Below are positions 24,891-36,204 of a stretch of 64,000 nucleotides of DNA, one piece after another. The notes beneath the pieces were generated by a model. It searched no databases and had not been told where the DNA came from. It saw nothing but the letters and a program-made list of their open reading frames with translations. The first letter of the stretch is position 1. Each line of letters opens with the position of its first letter. Location: positions 434,001 to 498,000 of the forward strand of contig QEYB01000266.1 in assembly GCA_017562135.1 (NCBI GenBank), given 5' to 3'. The position numbers were made by a program, and so were the translations under genes. This stretch comes from Dipylidium caninum (Eukaryota > Platyhelminthes > Cestoda > Cyclophyllidea > Dipylidiidae).

Positions 24891-25362
24891 TGTATTGAAG
24901 TCAAGGGATTGTTGAAATTATCCAGCGCTACCATTTTTAACCATAACGCATCGATGTAGCAACATTCGTAGCAATCGGGGAAAAATTTTACAAAGATTTC
25001 GATGTCTTGCATTGCTTCTCTGTTGGGTATATGTTGTACTGACAAATATAAACTAGTGTTTTTAAAATTGCAGTAATTCTTTGCCTCAACTGCCAACTTT
25101 GCACACAAAACGCAAACGTAGCAAGCCTTGATGGTCACCCAGCGTATTAAGCCAGGTGAGATTCTGGGTGCGCCAGGACACTTGGCCAAAGTCCTCGGCA
25201 GCCAAGAGGGCCGTTTGGCCGCCTGTCCGTCCGTGTGCGCCCTGACCATTGCGCGATCGCGGCGACCTAGTCGCGTACGAGGCTGTGGATTGGACGGAGG
25301 GATCGGACATCCTAATAGAAGGCGTCACCGCATACGCTTGCTTGTCTTTCCCCTTACAGACG

Positions 25363-27074
25363 CTTCGACGACTGGCGATCACCGGATGCCGACAAGCTCG
25401 ATGCGACAAGTGAGTTCGAGTGGTTTGGCCCACCGGAAGGGCGACTGTCGCGTTACTGAGACCACTCCACGTCTCCACCCCGCCCACTCGTGTGGTCGGG
25501 GTGGGAAGAGACCTGGTGATGTGTCCGCAGTCATTCACATCAGTGTGCGCGTGCCCGGCTCCGTCGTGGTCCCGACCCAAGGGCAGACGAGAGTCGCCCT
25601 TTTCGTCAGGCGAGCGGCCAGCGGAGCAGACGGGCTGCAGTCGAGCTCTGATGTCTATATACTGTGCCTCCATTGCAGTCGGCCCCGTCACTCCTCCCTT
25701 CGTGCGACAGGGGGCGAAGCGGCACGTGTACAACCCCGCCATCTGCCGATCGCTGGCTTTCACAGCCAGCAAGTGGGTGAAGTCGACCCATGTGCCCCAA
25801 CTCCAGGTGAGCAGTGCGTGTCACGTTAAGGCCCTCTCTCGCCCCAACCACCTCTCATCCGTGGCCAACTGGGATTGTGCGCCCCCTTTAGCTGTTGAAA
25901 ATGGAGATGGACAGTGACTTCCTCCTGAGCCACAATGAGAAACCGGGCAAAGTCGGCGCCACCAAAGAAAACCCCACGCCAGGTCTATTGTCCATAGACT
26001 CATGCGTTAATATACACTACCGGTTGCAAGGGAATTTATACATCTCTCTGCCCTTCTTCAAGTACGCTCCTGACGGAGTGAGGGACAGCTTCAACATGAC
26101 GGGCGCGACTGCGTCGGATCTGACGCCCTACTTCCTCGTAGATCCTGTAAGGCCCCTCATGCCGATGCACTTGCCATCTAACTCAGCATAGGTCATTTTA
26201 CATATCAAACCTTTGCCCCCACCTCAAGTCGCCGATGTGTGATCTGCCTGCCCTTGTCCATTTGCAGAAAACAGGGATCGTCTTGGAGGCAGCATCGTAC
26301 ATCCAATTCAACGTTCTCCTACCCAAAAGGTACCTTTCCGTGTTTTCTGATGGTTTCGGGCACGTCTCTGGGCCAACATTCCTTTGTGGCTGCGTGGTGC
26401 CTCACGAGACTCACAACGAGACACGAAACGAGGGTTGCACGTCTTCGACGTGTGTTTGGCCCAGTGCCACTGGCTATGAGTGGCATAAGCTGTCCGTAGA
26501 AGCACCCTGTGTGCTGGCAAACCGTTGTGAGTGGGGAGCCTGGTTGCCGACCCTTTCGGATGAGTGCAGGCGTAGTGTTGTGACAGGCCAGAGAAGTCGC
26601 AGTAGTCAGAGAGTAGCAGGGCGGCCAAGGGCATTCCATTTCTGACAGCCAACTTCAGCACGACTCTTACTTGTGTTCTAGTCGATACCTTCTACCAAAG
26701 GATACGTACTATCCACTCCTCTACATTGCGGACGTAAGTGCACCAAAAGCCTCTAGACTAACCCAGACACGCACTCCTCCACCCCATTCCACCCACCCCA
26801 CCCCACTCCACGCCTCACCTGCCCGTTTTCCCCGTAGAACGGCTCCTCTGACAAGGCGGTCATCGAGGAGTTATACAAGGCGGCCTACGAGATGCCACAG
26901 AACATTCGCACAGCCCTTCAAGTCCTCATTGCCCTCTTCACTGCCGCGGCCATTGTTCTCGTCGTCGTCTTCGTCGTCGTCGCCGATGTGGCCCCCTGCC
27001 GTCTCTTCACGTCTTCGCGAGGGGTCGGGCGTCTGAAGGAAGGGTGCAGTACTGCTGACCACCTCAGTTGGTGA
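25363..27074 (+). pseudogene. Orphan 3' half of the CD36-like gene
   Basis: Plus-strand exons match the second half of the intact gene: about 25363-25411 (RFDDWRSPDADKLDAT), about 25661-25806 (NPAICRSLAFTASKW), about 25900-26149 (YISLPFFKYAPDGV), about 26270-26340 (TGIVLEAASYIQFNVLLP), about 26683-26735 (PKDTYYPLLYIAD) and about 26838-27074 (C-terminal helix). Splice sites are largely kept and I saw no stop or frameshift. The N-terminal helix and the first five exons are absent, because upstream lies unrelated sequence and then the 18S relic. Protein differences from the intact copy are several per exon. The C-terminus is changed (ends STADHLSW). Without a new 5' exon it cannot make a normal receptor. 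Confidence 0.87.
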
Positions 27075-27075
27075 C

Positions 27076-27081
27076 AATAAA
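27076..27081 (+). terminator. Poly(A) signal two bases after the orphan CD36-like stop
   Basis: AATAAA begins two bases after the TGA at 27072-27074, a stop codon placed further downstream than in the intact copy. Confidence 0.5.
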
Positions 27082-27980
27082 GTCTGTGTGTTGCACAAGC
27101 CTCCAAGGTTTGAGACTCTTCTGGTGTAAGGCGAGGTACCTAGGCTGACGGTTCGAGGTGGGCTAATTTTGGCAGATGCATGGGAACAGGGCTCCGGGAC
27201 GACAACCAACGTGCCAATTACTGCGCACCGTCAAGGGCTCCGAATTGCGGCCGCTGGGGGTAAGACAGTTGGCAGCGCTGCAGCATCCCCCAACGTCGCG
27301 TTACCTACAAGAGGCAGCGCCAGGCCAGTCACCCGGACAGGGTTCATTTGTGCTCGTGGAAATGGGTCACGGGGGCGAGGAGGCAGATGCGCCAAGGCTG
27401 TGTGTGGGAACGAAGACTTCGCAGACCATTTCTGTCCCTCCACGACTCGGTCCACAGCTGGCTACAGCCTCCTCCGAGGGGGGCGTCGCTGCACTCTGAG
27501 TGTCGGCATTCTGTCAAGTCGCCAATGGACCCCTCTCCATGGGGAAATCAACGCTGCCCACCTCACGTCCCGACGCTTCCGCTAGTCGAAGAGCCAGGCA
27601 CACTGGAAATCCACTGCATCCTCACAAACAGCCTCGTCGAGATCCGCAATTGCGAACAGACGCTGACGCCTCGCCTCACCCCACCTCACACGGCCTCTTT
27701 CCCTTCTCCCACCTCCTCCTCGCGACCACAAGGCCCTGTGCCGCCTCCTCAAATGCACAACCGCCCTAAGGAGCAAGTGACAAGAAGCCCCTACTCAACA
27801 GTAGCAAATGGCAATTCTTGGGCCCAAGAAGGTTAATGCTGCTGTCGAAAATACAGAAGACCGAGTATATACACGCACACGCACACGCACACACACACAC
27901 ACACAGCCAAATGGGGGAGGGTGAGAAACATGCAGGTGATAAGAAGAGGGGAGGCAGGTGGGAGTGTTATACACAGCCGT

Positions 27981-30900
27981 CTAATGCTCCAGATGGAGCT
28001 CCTTCTCGTGCTTCTTGGCGCGTTTCCACTGCACCATGTCCCAATGCCAGTGCTGCGAGACCACGGTGTCGTCGCAGGGCGCGAGGTAGACCCGCCTTGT
28101 CGCGATCTCCGCTTCCACACACGTAGCCGACGGGACGTGTTTTATCATCACCGGGTTGACATCCACACTTCGCACCCACGCCAGAGTGAAGTGCTGGTTG
28201 CCCTTTTGCCCGTGGCAACCGAACCGTTTGACCGGAGAGCCTCGCACTGTTCGCGGCACGTCCCAGCAATCATCGCTTCAAGAGAAAGTTACATTCTCGA
28301 GGCCACTGCGTCAGAGGAGCACGGACCCTCGTGCACACTTGGTTCTACTACCATCGCCGCCTCCAAATGCGTCCTCCAAAGGAATGCGCTGCCCTCCTTG
28401 CAGACAGTAAGGAGGCATTCACGTGGTCGTAGTGCTGGGGAGAGGAGACTTCACCTCGGGAGGGCATCTTCCTTCCACCCCTACTTCCACATGCTGGCCT
28501 CTTAATTCGCCCAGTACGTGCTCCGCCACCCAATCGTGAAGTTATAACTGGGCAATTGAACCATTCACCCGTTCGACGGAACGACTGATAGGCGCTCCTC
28601 CGAGCTACTCACAAAGCCTCATGTATCCACCTGTGTTGGTCCTTCACCGTGCAGGAAGGCGATGTCCGAGAAGCGTGGCATCTACCGAATGTTACTTGCA
28701 TCGCACATTTATACCTTCTGTACTAAGTGGTGCATCCTCATGCACTACTATGGTTAAAGCGCACTTCTAAGAGGAGAGCAATGAATGGTTTTGGAACAGG
28801 CGAACGAGGTCAGATCCCAACTCCCCTCGTGTGACCAGTCTGGCTAAAACGGGAAGACAGGAGCTACTATGTGTGGCGGGGACAGTTGTCTACGGCGGCC
28901 CACCACTACCACCACCTCCCGCCCCGGCCGGCTACTGACCATTTGTTCACACACCATCATTCAGTCTACAGATGGCAGGCCTGATACACACGAACCACTC
29001 TGAAAGCAAAGGAAGTGCATCAGAAAAGGAGGGGAGGGACGGGCATTTGTTGAACCTTATAAGACCAACTGGTGAAGTAGTCTGCAACACCCAAGTGCAA
29101 ACCACACCATTGCTAGACTTCACCTCAGGAAAGGAAGACTTCCACCGCAGAGAAATTAATCGTCCAACAAAGCATGTCGTGCCAAAAGGGTCTCTTCCTC
29201 AACTACGGCTACGAAGTTGCCGAAAGCTAATGGGGTTCCGATTAGGGACTCCTAATCAAAAAGCTCACAGACCCGAAAACTATGTTGAGAGGATGAGAAG
29301 GACTGTAGCAAGGGACAAAATTTTCAACTGGGGTTGACCTGCTGACAATGTGAATAAATAAAAGGAAATGAAAGAAGCGACTCACGTCCCCTTAATCATC
29401 ACATCTTCGTGCCAGGAGAGCTCGAATGAGGATGAAGTTTCCTCACACTTTGTCAACGTCATTTCATCGGATGGAGAAGAGGATATGCAATAGCTTTTGT
29501 TCAATGCCTTGCGAATTTTTCCTTTAGCACTCGGCATTGGTATCACTGGCGGGTAATACTTAGTCAAGTCGAAGGCGACATTGTGCATGAACCAGTTAAA
29601 CGACTTGCAATGCAATCGAGTCTTCAACGCGTGTTGTTCTGATAGGTCACCAGGATCAACGTTTCTCAAATGGGGTCTTCGTTGATACACGTATTCATTG
29701 TACTCGTCCATCCATACATCCATGAGGCGTCTAAATTGAGACAAAAGAAGACCTCAAGTTAAGTCAACTGCATGGCTAACCGCGGACGTCACGGTCATAT
29801 TGGAAAGCTGGCACTATTTGCAACGAGGGTCATGCATATCTAGAAATGAATCATTGGGCCACATTTATTTCAATGATAAGCGACCCCATTTCAGGAAAAC
29901 ATGAACCGCATTAGATAAATACCGCTGGCGTTAGGCGGGTACATTCACTGAATAGCCTAAACCATGAAATCAATCGAATTTAAGGCCTACCCGACTTCCC
30001 TTTCCTAAGTAGGACAAGTAGCAGTAGGCAAAGATTTAGATAGCCTATAAACTCCTAATTGGTCACCATATTCATATAAAAATAACCATGAACATTCACC
30101 AAAGAGGTAAAAAAGGTTTTCGCACCTGTAATTTCGACTCAAAAAGTCGCCCGCATTTGCACTAGGAAATTCAGCCTTTCCGCGATAAATGTGCCCAATT
30201 CGGGAGCACGGTGCGTCCACCATCCGCCCTCCGCACATCCAAATTTTGAAGGAAATCTCGTATTGCTCACAACCCCAAATCGCCAATCCTGGATCATAGC
30301 CGCCTAATTCCCAAAACCACTTTTTGCTAATGGCAAATAGTCCACCTGCCATAATAGGACTATCGAAGGGTTCAGCTGGGTGATTTTCATCTTCCGGCAA
30401 ACGGGGAATCCGCTTGTAATTCAAGTTCCAGTCAAAAGCACCACGGCGGCCGTTATCTTGGGCTCGATATTCAAAGGTATCGTGGTCGATAACATCGATA
30501 AACGGGCACACGACCGTGCGATAATCCTTGACAATCGGGTCAAGCAAGGGCGGCAACCAATTAGCACCAGCTTCCACGTGTGAATCAAGAAAAAGGAGAA
30601 CATCGCCAGTGGCTAATTTAGCACCTGTAAGTCGCGCAGTAATAAGCCCCGTTCTTTTTCCGTGATGAACCACTTTTAAGTAACCGGGAGGCCACTTTGT
30701 CTCAGCGTATTTGTCAAGACGATCTTTCAGGAAGTCCTTAAAGCTTCCATCGTCAACTAGAATAATTTCCTTAATAACCCCGGGAGGAGCGCGCTTAGTT
30801 ACGGTGACAATAGTTCGTAAGAGTGTGGTCCAATGCTCCTGAAATACTGGTATGACAACGGATACACTCGGTAACCGCCTTGAATATAACTTGGAACGGC

Positions 30901-31218
30901 ATTGCTCGTGGCGGAGATCAGGTATGGCTCTGTCGAGGGCAATTTTATCACTGACAACACGACAGAAGCCGTTTTCCTTGAATACGCGTTGTGACAATAC
31001 CTTTTCATCCCCAGAAAGGTGGACTGGAACGCCTTGCTCACCGGGCCCTGAACGATGTCTTTCTTCTTCTATGAGCTGTAATCATGGTAATCTACTAAAG
31101 AGTTGTCATCATTTTCAGGTGTTATATCGATGTCCGGATGTCTAAAGTACAGATATAAAAAGCCTATGAGGACTACTATAATCAGGAAACGAGGCAGGAA
31201 TCGCAACTTCAGGCGCAT
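27981..31218 (-). CDS. Polypeptide N-acetylgalactosaminyltransferase (GALNT family)
   Basis: Golgi enzyme that starts mucin-type O-glycosylation by adding GalNAc to Ser/Thr. Exons: 31096-31218, 30126-31075, 29386-29730 and 27981-28275, with agreeing phases and 570 aa. A short N-tail and one signal-anchor helix (FLPRFLIIVVLIGFLYLYF) give a type II topology. The GT-A catalytic domain follows: PSVSVVIPVFQEHW, the DSH metal motif in FLDSHVEAGANW, the Gal/GalNAc-T motif GYDPGLAIWGCEQYEISFK, and the metal histidine in CSRIGHIYR. The C-terminal ricin-type lectin domain (KSYCI, DDCWD, CHGQKGNQ, ATCVEA, QHWHW) ends ELHLEH. The first junction needs removal of only 20 nt (31076-31095) or hides a frameshift. 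The last exon and part of the third lie in arm B. It is convergent with the orphan CD36-like fragment, with 907 nt between the stops. Confidence 0.93.
31076..31095 (-). other. 20-nt putative intron or frameshift in GALNT
   Basis: On the minus strand the 20 nt begin GTAGATT and end TTACAG. Removing them joins DNSL to LIEEERHR, putting the membrane anchor in frame with the catalytic domain. Left in, the frame hits a stop within twelve codons. A sequencing indel would look the same. Confidence 0.5.
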
Positions 31219-31299
31219 GACCAAGCCGGACTAGAAGCCGGAGTTTGAAGGTCACACCGTCTTGTAAAGTGAATTAAAATAAGACTCTTTTCTGCCTCA

Positions 31300-34200
31300 A
31301 TGTTCCTCAAATATGTATATTTTGCAGTAATTTTATAATAAAGTTGGTGTTATTTTTTAAATTAGTTAATAAATTGGTGCTTGGATGGAAGTTATGCTAT
31401 TACCATTCCATGTGTATATTTTAAAGCCATCGCCTTAAAAACTTAAAGTATTATTGGCCCTTTGTTTAACTTCACTCGGTGCATTTGGTTTGCTCTTATT
31501 AAGTACACCCCCTATGCTTTGATCCCTGGTCTGTGAGTGCTCTTTTATTCTAAGAAAATAATCCTTCTCTTCGGTAAGACTTATTATTAGGCCCCATGTC
31601 TATTTTAAAGTCCAGTGATTGTCAAAATATAGCAATCTGTTTAAATCACGGTAGGTTATTACAAATCCCCCAAAATTGGTTAGTGAAATTGCGTGAGGTC
31701 GACAATACTACCTTGTCTTCGGAGAATAATGAATAGCGAAGTTAAGATTTCTGGTCACAAATGTTGTTCTACGTACTACAATTTAACTCGGACTGTGCGT
31801 TACAGTTTAAATTCGTATGCGACTAATAGATTGGTCTGTAAGCATAGCCAGTCACCCTATTTTCAACCTGTGATTGAATTGTAGAGCGGAACAAGCGCTA
31901 CTCACCGCTAACAGCGAAATGAGGTTTCAGTCAGTCACAAAGACCATCAACGAAATATATAATGCGCATCATTCAGATAAATACTCGATGTAATATTCAG
32001 ATAGTACGACTCTGTAACCAGTAGCAATGTACGAATGGCGTGCCTCAGAGAAATGTTAAAACGCTGTCTCAAAAAAAGGTTTACTCCACCAAGAAAAGCT
32101 TGTTACAGAATGCCAAAAACAAATGACAATGGCTTTTGCACGAAATTACGTGAGATCATAAGAGAAAGTGATTCTTGCTTTGTAATGACCGTTGTTTCAG
32201 CCTCGCACAAAGCTCACTTCTTGTTGGCGAAAACTAAGCTTAGCTTTATGACCCTGGAACCGCAATTAAAGCGCCCTAATCTTTCTTGGCGTTAGTAACA
32301 GATGATTTCAAGGAAAACGCCAGACCCTATAACGTTTGCGTTAGAAACTAGGTTTATTTAAGGCAGTTTAATCCTCTCCCACACCGTTTGATTCAATTCA
32401 GTACAGCTTTCGATTGTTTGATTGGGCTTAATGACTTAGTGTTTAAGCATTTTCGGTCTGCGTCTGTTAAGGCGTCCATTGTTTTATAACCAGTGTTCGA
32501 GTTCTGGTTAAATTCACGTTGTAATCTTGCCATTTCATGTTCTTCGGACGGAAGAAGTTGAACCCCATCTTTTGTTAAAACAACACGTATTGAGAAGAAG
32601 CCGCAGATGTCTCACGTGGACATCTAAGAGAGACTGATTTGTCCCTCAGTTTCTTCCTCCAAATTGCCAACTCCTTCACTCGTGCTCAGCCTTATCGCCA
32701 TGGCCTTTCCTAACTCGTGATGAGTCGACTAAAGAGGGATGCCGGGAGTACAGAGAAGTCTACGAATTTTCGAACACGCATCCGAGGACCACAACACCGT
32801 AAATGGCTCAGTTTAAGTAGTTTTAAGAAGCCTCGCGGGCCTCCGCCATCGTACACACCTAACTAATAGAAACGACAATGCTTCAAGATTTTGATGTAAA
32901 TATTTGGCATTTATTTTTGAAGCGAAATTCTCTGGTAACAATGTCGCCACTGTACCGCAGCAGGGATTGTTGTGGCCTTTTTTGTACTACTTTTCCCCGC
33001 GAAGTGGAACGCCACTTCCTTCGGCGGTTAAACTCCACGACTTGCACCTTGGGAGAGCATCTACTGATCGGAAGCAGATCACCTCAACGTTAGTAGTCTT
33101 TTGATCATTTTATTTGAGTGGATTACCCTTGTAACATTGTAAAATGTATCGGTAAAAAACTATGAAGCAGACGTTTACGTTTAGTCCGTGTTCAGTTACG
33201 ACCGAGAAAGATGCATAGCAACGGGCGCTCGGTACCCTTATTTATAAATGTTAAAGATGTTCTTCTCACTAATTTCTTAAACTTTTTCGTCGTTTGCACT
33301 ATATTTTTCGCCTCAAACAGGTGGACGAGTTCAAATTGAATCATGGCGCAGCTCGACAAGTTTCACGAAGCATAAACGAGATACTAGGAGATGGACGCAC
33401 GAGTGAAAAGGTGCTCGACGTGGGCTACAAACGGTTTCTTCTGACAAGGGAGAATCGTCTGGGCGCCTCTGGGGGAGACCGGCGGCCAGTGTTGGTGAGG
33501 AGGAGGAAGTGAGGACGACGACTGTGGAATCCGACCCGGACCCGCAACTTTCGCCACCACTTGTGTCCTAAACTAAGTGGGAAGTGGCCATCCATGCGAC
33601 TGTGTTGAAACAAACTCGTCGCGCAATAAAGGGAAAAAGACTTGGGCTCCTATTTGCGTACGAAGAAAACACGCAACCGCAGTGCGGATGACCGGGCGGC
33701 CGAGCGCAAGAGCGGATGCGCCTCTTCCTTGCCTCCTTCGCAAAAAACACGAGTGCCGCCGTTTTCACACCAAATCATCGTTTAGTGGATTTAGTACGGT
33801 AATCGGAATTGAATAAGAGCACCCTTAAGTCTCAAATCTCATCGAAAGAGAATTTGTGACTGGCCTATGGTGGAGTGGCTGCGGAGGGACCCATTATTCC
33901 TTCCCTTCCTCCTTTCTGCGACCGGGCAGTACCGCAACCGCGGCGGGCTGCCACTGCTCAGTCAGCACGGCGCAGTTTGACTGCATGATGACAGCGCACG
34001 ACGAGCACGGGAAGCTCCACGTGATGTTGACAAAATAAATAACTTCTACACAGTCCCACATTTCACCATATTCTGCCCCTTATTCACCCGATATTTCGAC
34101 GGCCGACCGAATTATGAATTGGTTTTAAGAGAAAAAATTCAGTAATCAAAATGCTATTTATGACAATTTGAACGATTTTTTAACCCTCAAAATACATATT

Positions 34201-35400
34201 TTTTTTTCAAAAGGCACATATAATTTGCCCAACCGCTGGCAGAAAGTCGTGGGCATCAATGGAAGTTATTTGGCGCGACTGCAATAAATAACGCGGGAAA
34301 TTATGTTTTTGTTTTCTACTTAAATTCAACGCCCGTTTCACAGCTTCCCCCCTAATACATGTGGGCATGAAACCCATAGTCCTTCAAACTCTGACGCCTC
34401 CGTCACAAACCGCCTTCGGGCTTGAGGTGAGGGGGCCTGACGCATATTCTGTCAAAGTGAAAGAGGAAAGGGGGGGCAGGTGGCGTTGGGAGGATCGGAG
34501 TGGAGGGGAGTGATAATAGGCGGTCCTGGAAACTAACTGGCAGGCAGACGTCATTAACACTTGTCAATTCGTCTGATCTTCGTGGGGATATTTGATGCCG
34601 ATGGGGAAGAGATGAATGGGAAACTGCTTTCCAAGGAAGAGGACATGCGGAGCGATGGTTGGCTGCCTCGACCGAGGTCCTCTTGCATCCTGTTGATAGG
34701 GTAATTCACTGAAATGGCAAAGCATTAGATTCATTACCAGCGTAACTGGAGTGCTCTTTTTAATGGAATAGGAGGACTCAAAGGCGGGGGTGGGAAGACG
34801 CATTAGGATCTAATTTGCTCCATAAGCCAACTTCATCGGCCGGTTTTGACGGCTTCTGTGAGTTTCAACGGGAAACCTAATGCCTAAACTGGTAGTTCGA
34901 GCAAGGTGGGGGGCAAACTCTTCGTTACAGTCGTGGTGGTTTTCTTCCACGGGAAGGCACTGCCCTTGGAAGGTGGAGGTGTATTCAAGAAGTCGCTCGA
35001 GACTCAAATGGGATGTCAAGTTGTTAACAGAAACCAGGTGAGAGGCATCGCCAGACGTGTGGATGTTGCTGTGTCTCAGAAGACACTTTCTACCTTTGCC
35101 CGAGCCCCAAGGCATTCGTGGCGCCTCCTTACGTAAAGCATTTTGTTATTCGGTTAGAAACTCTTTTCTGTAGTCGGATGAAGAACGTACTCCTCCGAGC
35201 TAAGCGACGCTGTCGGATCATTTGAAATTTGAAGTAGCGTTGATTACTGGAAATGTGGTCAAAGAGGCCACTGTTCGAGAATGCCATCTAAATTTAAAAA
35301 GTCTGTTATTCCAGTCGCTTCCAGAGGAAGACAGGGCAGCCAAGCCCATGGTAAGTTCGTCTTACCCAACGTTCGTAGTGACTCTGCACGGGGTGACAAT
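31300..35400. other. Intergenic, no confident gene
   Basis: AT-rich to 33.3 kb, then mixed. An open frame of 86 codons at 32035-32295 (+) and one of 72 codons at 33294-33512 (+, RQVSRSINEILGD) have no family match I can defend. The stretch probably includes the GALNT 5' flank and introns or the 3' side of the RNF220-like gene. Confidence 0.4.
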
Positions 35401-35482
35401 TGTGCCATCTACAAAGTGTTAAGTGTCAGTGAGACGGCTGTTCCCCTACTGCTGCCCTCTCCGCAGAGCAAAGTGGACTCAC

Positions 35483-35576
35483 CGCTGCGTCTCCTCCTCG
35501 AGGGCCTCCAACTCGAGCACGATGTGGGCGGTGAGGTCTTTGGAGCCGAGGTTTTCGTGGCAAATCGGGCAGCAGG
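35483..35576 (-). CDS. Zinc-finger exon resembling E3 ligase RNF220 (partial)
   Basis: A 94-nt exon with a strong acceptor (TTTGCCTCTTCAG) and donor (GTGAGT). It encodes CCPICHENLGSKDLTAHIVL followed by ELEALEEETQ. The CPIC-x-L-H-ELE pattern closely follows the middle domain of RNF220, where a CPIC finger is followed by a helix ending in ELEQL. I could not find the RING exon or the other exons; they may lie in the GC-rich 36-39 kb region (5' side) or below 35 kb. The gene name is an inference from one exon. Confidence 0.5.
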
Positions 35577-36177
35577 CTGAAGAGGCAAAAGAAGCTCAGC
35601 TACCTTCGTGTCTGTCATACTGCGCGCCTCACCGAGGCTCGAAGAAGAGAAGTACACATCTTTTTCACTACCTTAGCTATAAACGTATGGTGCGGCTCCA
35701 TACTCAGGAGTGGGCGAGAAGGTAAGAGACGAAGCCCTCGAAGGGCGGGCAAGCTGAACGCGGTGGGGAGGAGACAAGTGGCGTGAGACGTGTGGGGGGG
35801 GGAGGGGGCATGGAAGGGAAAAGGAAGCGGTCGCCTCCTCCAAGGGCGGCTCAAAAAGTTGCATTTCGTCCCCCTAATTGTGCGAAAAGAGTGCCTGCGA
35901 GCATCGAGTATCAGCGCCATGAGTAGCTTATGAGCGTAGCCGTTTGCCCGGCTGACCACTTGCAATGATGGCGGCCTATTAACTTCACCATTCCCAATTC
36001 CTTGTCCATGATTTTGCGCTTCAACAAGTTTTATCCAACGTGCGCAGCCTCTCGGCCCGCCAATAGACAACCTTTGGGTGTGGACGTCCACCAAACGCGC
36101 TGCCCACAGTTGGTGGAAGCGCAAATGGTGGGACTGCAAGCCGCCACTCCCCACTCACTTAACAGAGGCGCTGCTTC

Positions 36178-36204
36178 TCCTCCTCCTCCTCCTCCTCCTC
36201 CTCT
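36178..36204 (+). repeat. (CTC)n microsatellite
   Basis: About nine CTC units in a GC-rich, apparently non-coding region. Confidence 0.9.

Larger units (their letters stand above)
25198..29490. repeat. Inverted duplication, arm B
   Basis: Reverse-complement partner of 11331-15640, separated from it by a spacer of about 9.6 kb. It begins inside a CD36-like intron about 165 bp before the first copied exon and ends inside the penultimate GALNT exon. Beyond 29490 the GALNT gene continues as unique sequence. Confidence 0.93.

Noticed and set aside
33294..33512. Possible repressor-type EH1 motif (SINEILG)
   Set aside because: No homeodomain or other transcription-factor domain nearby and no exon structure to support it.
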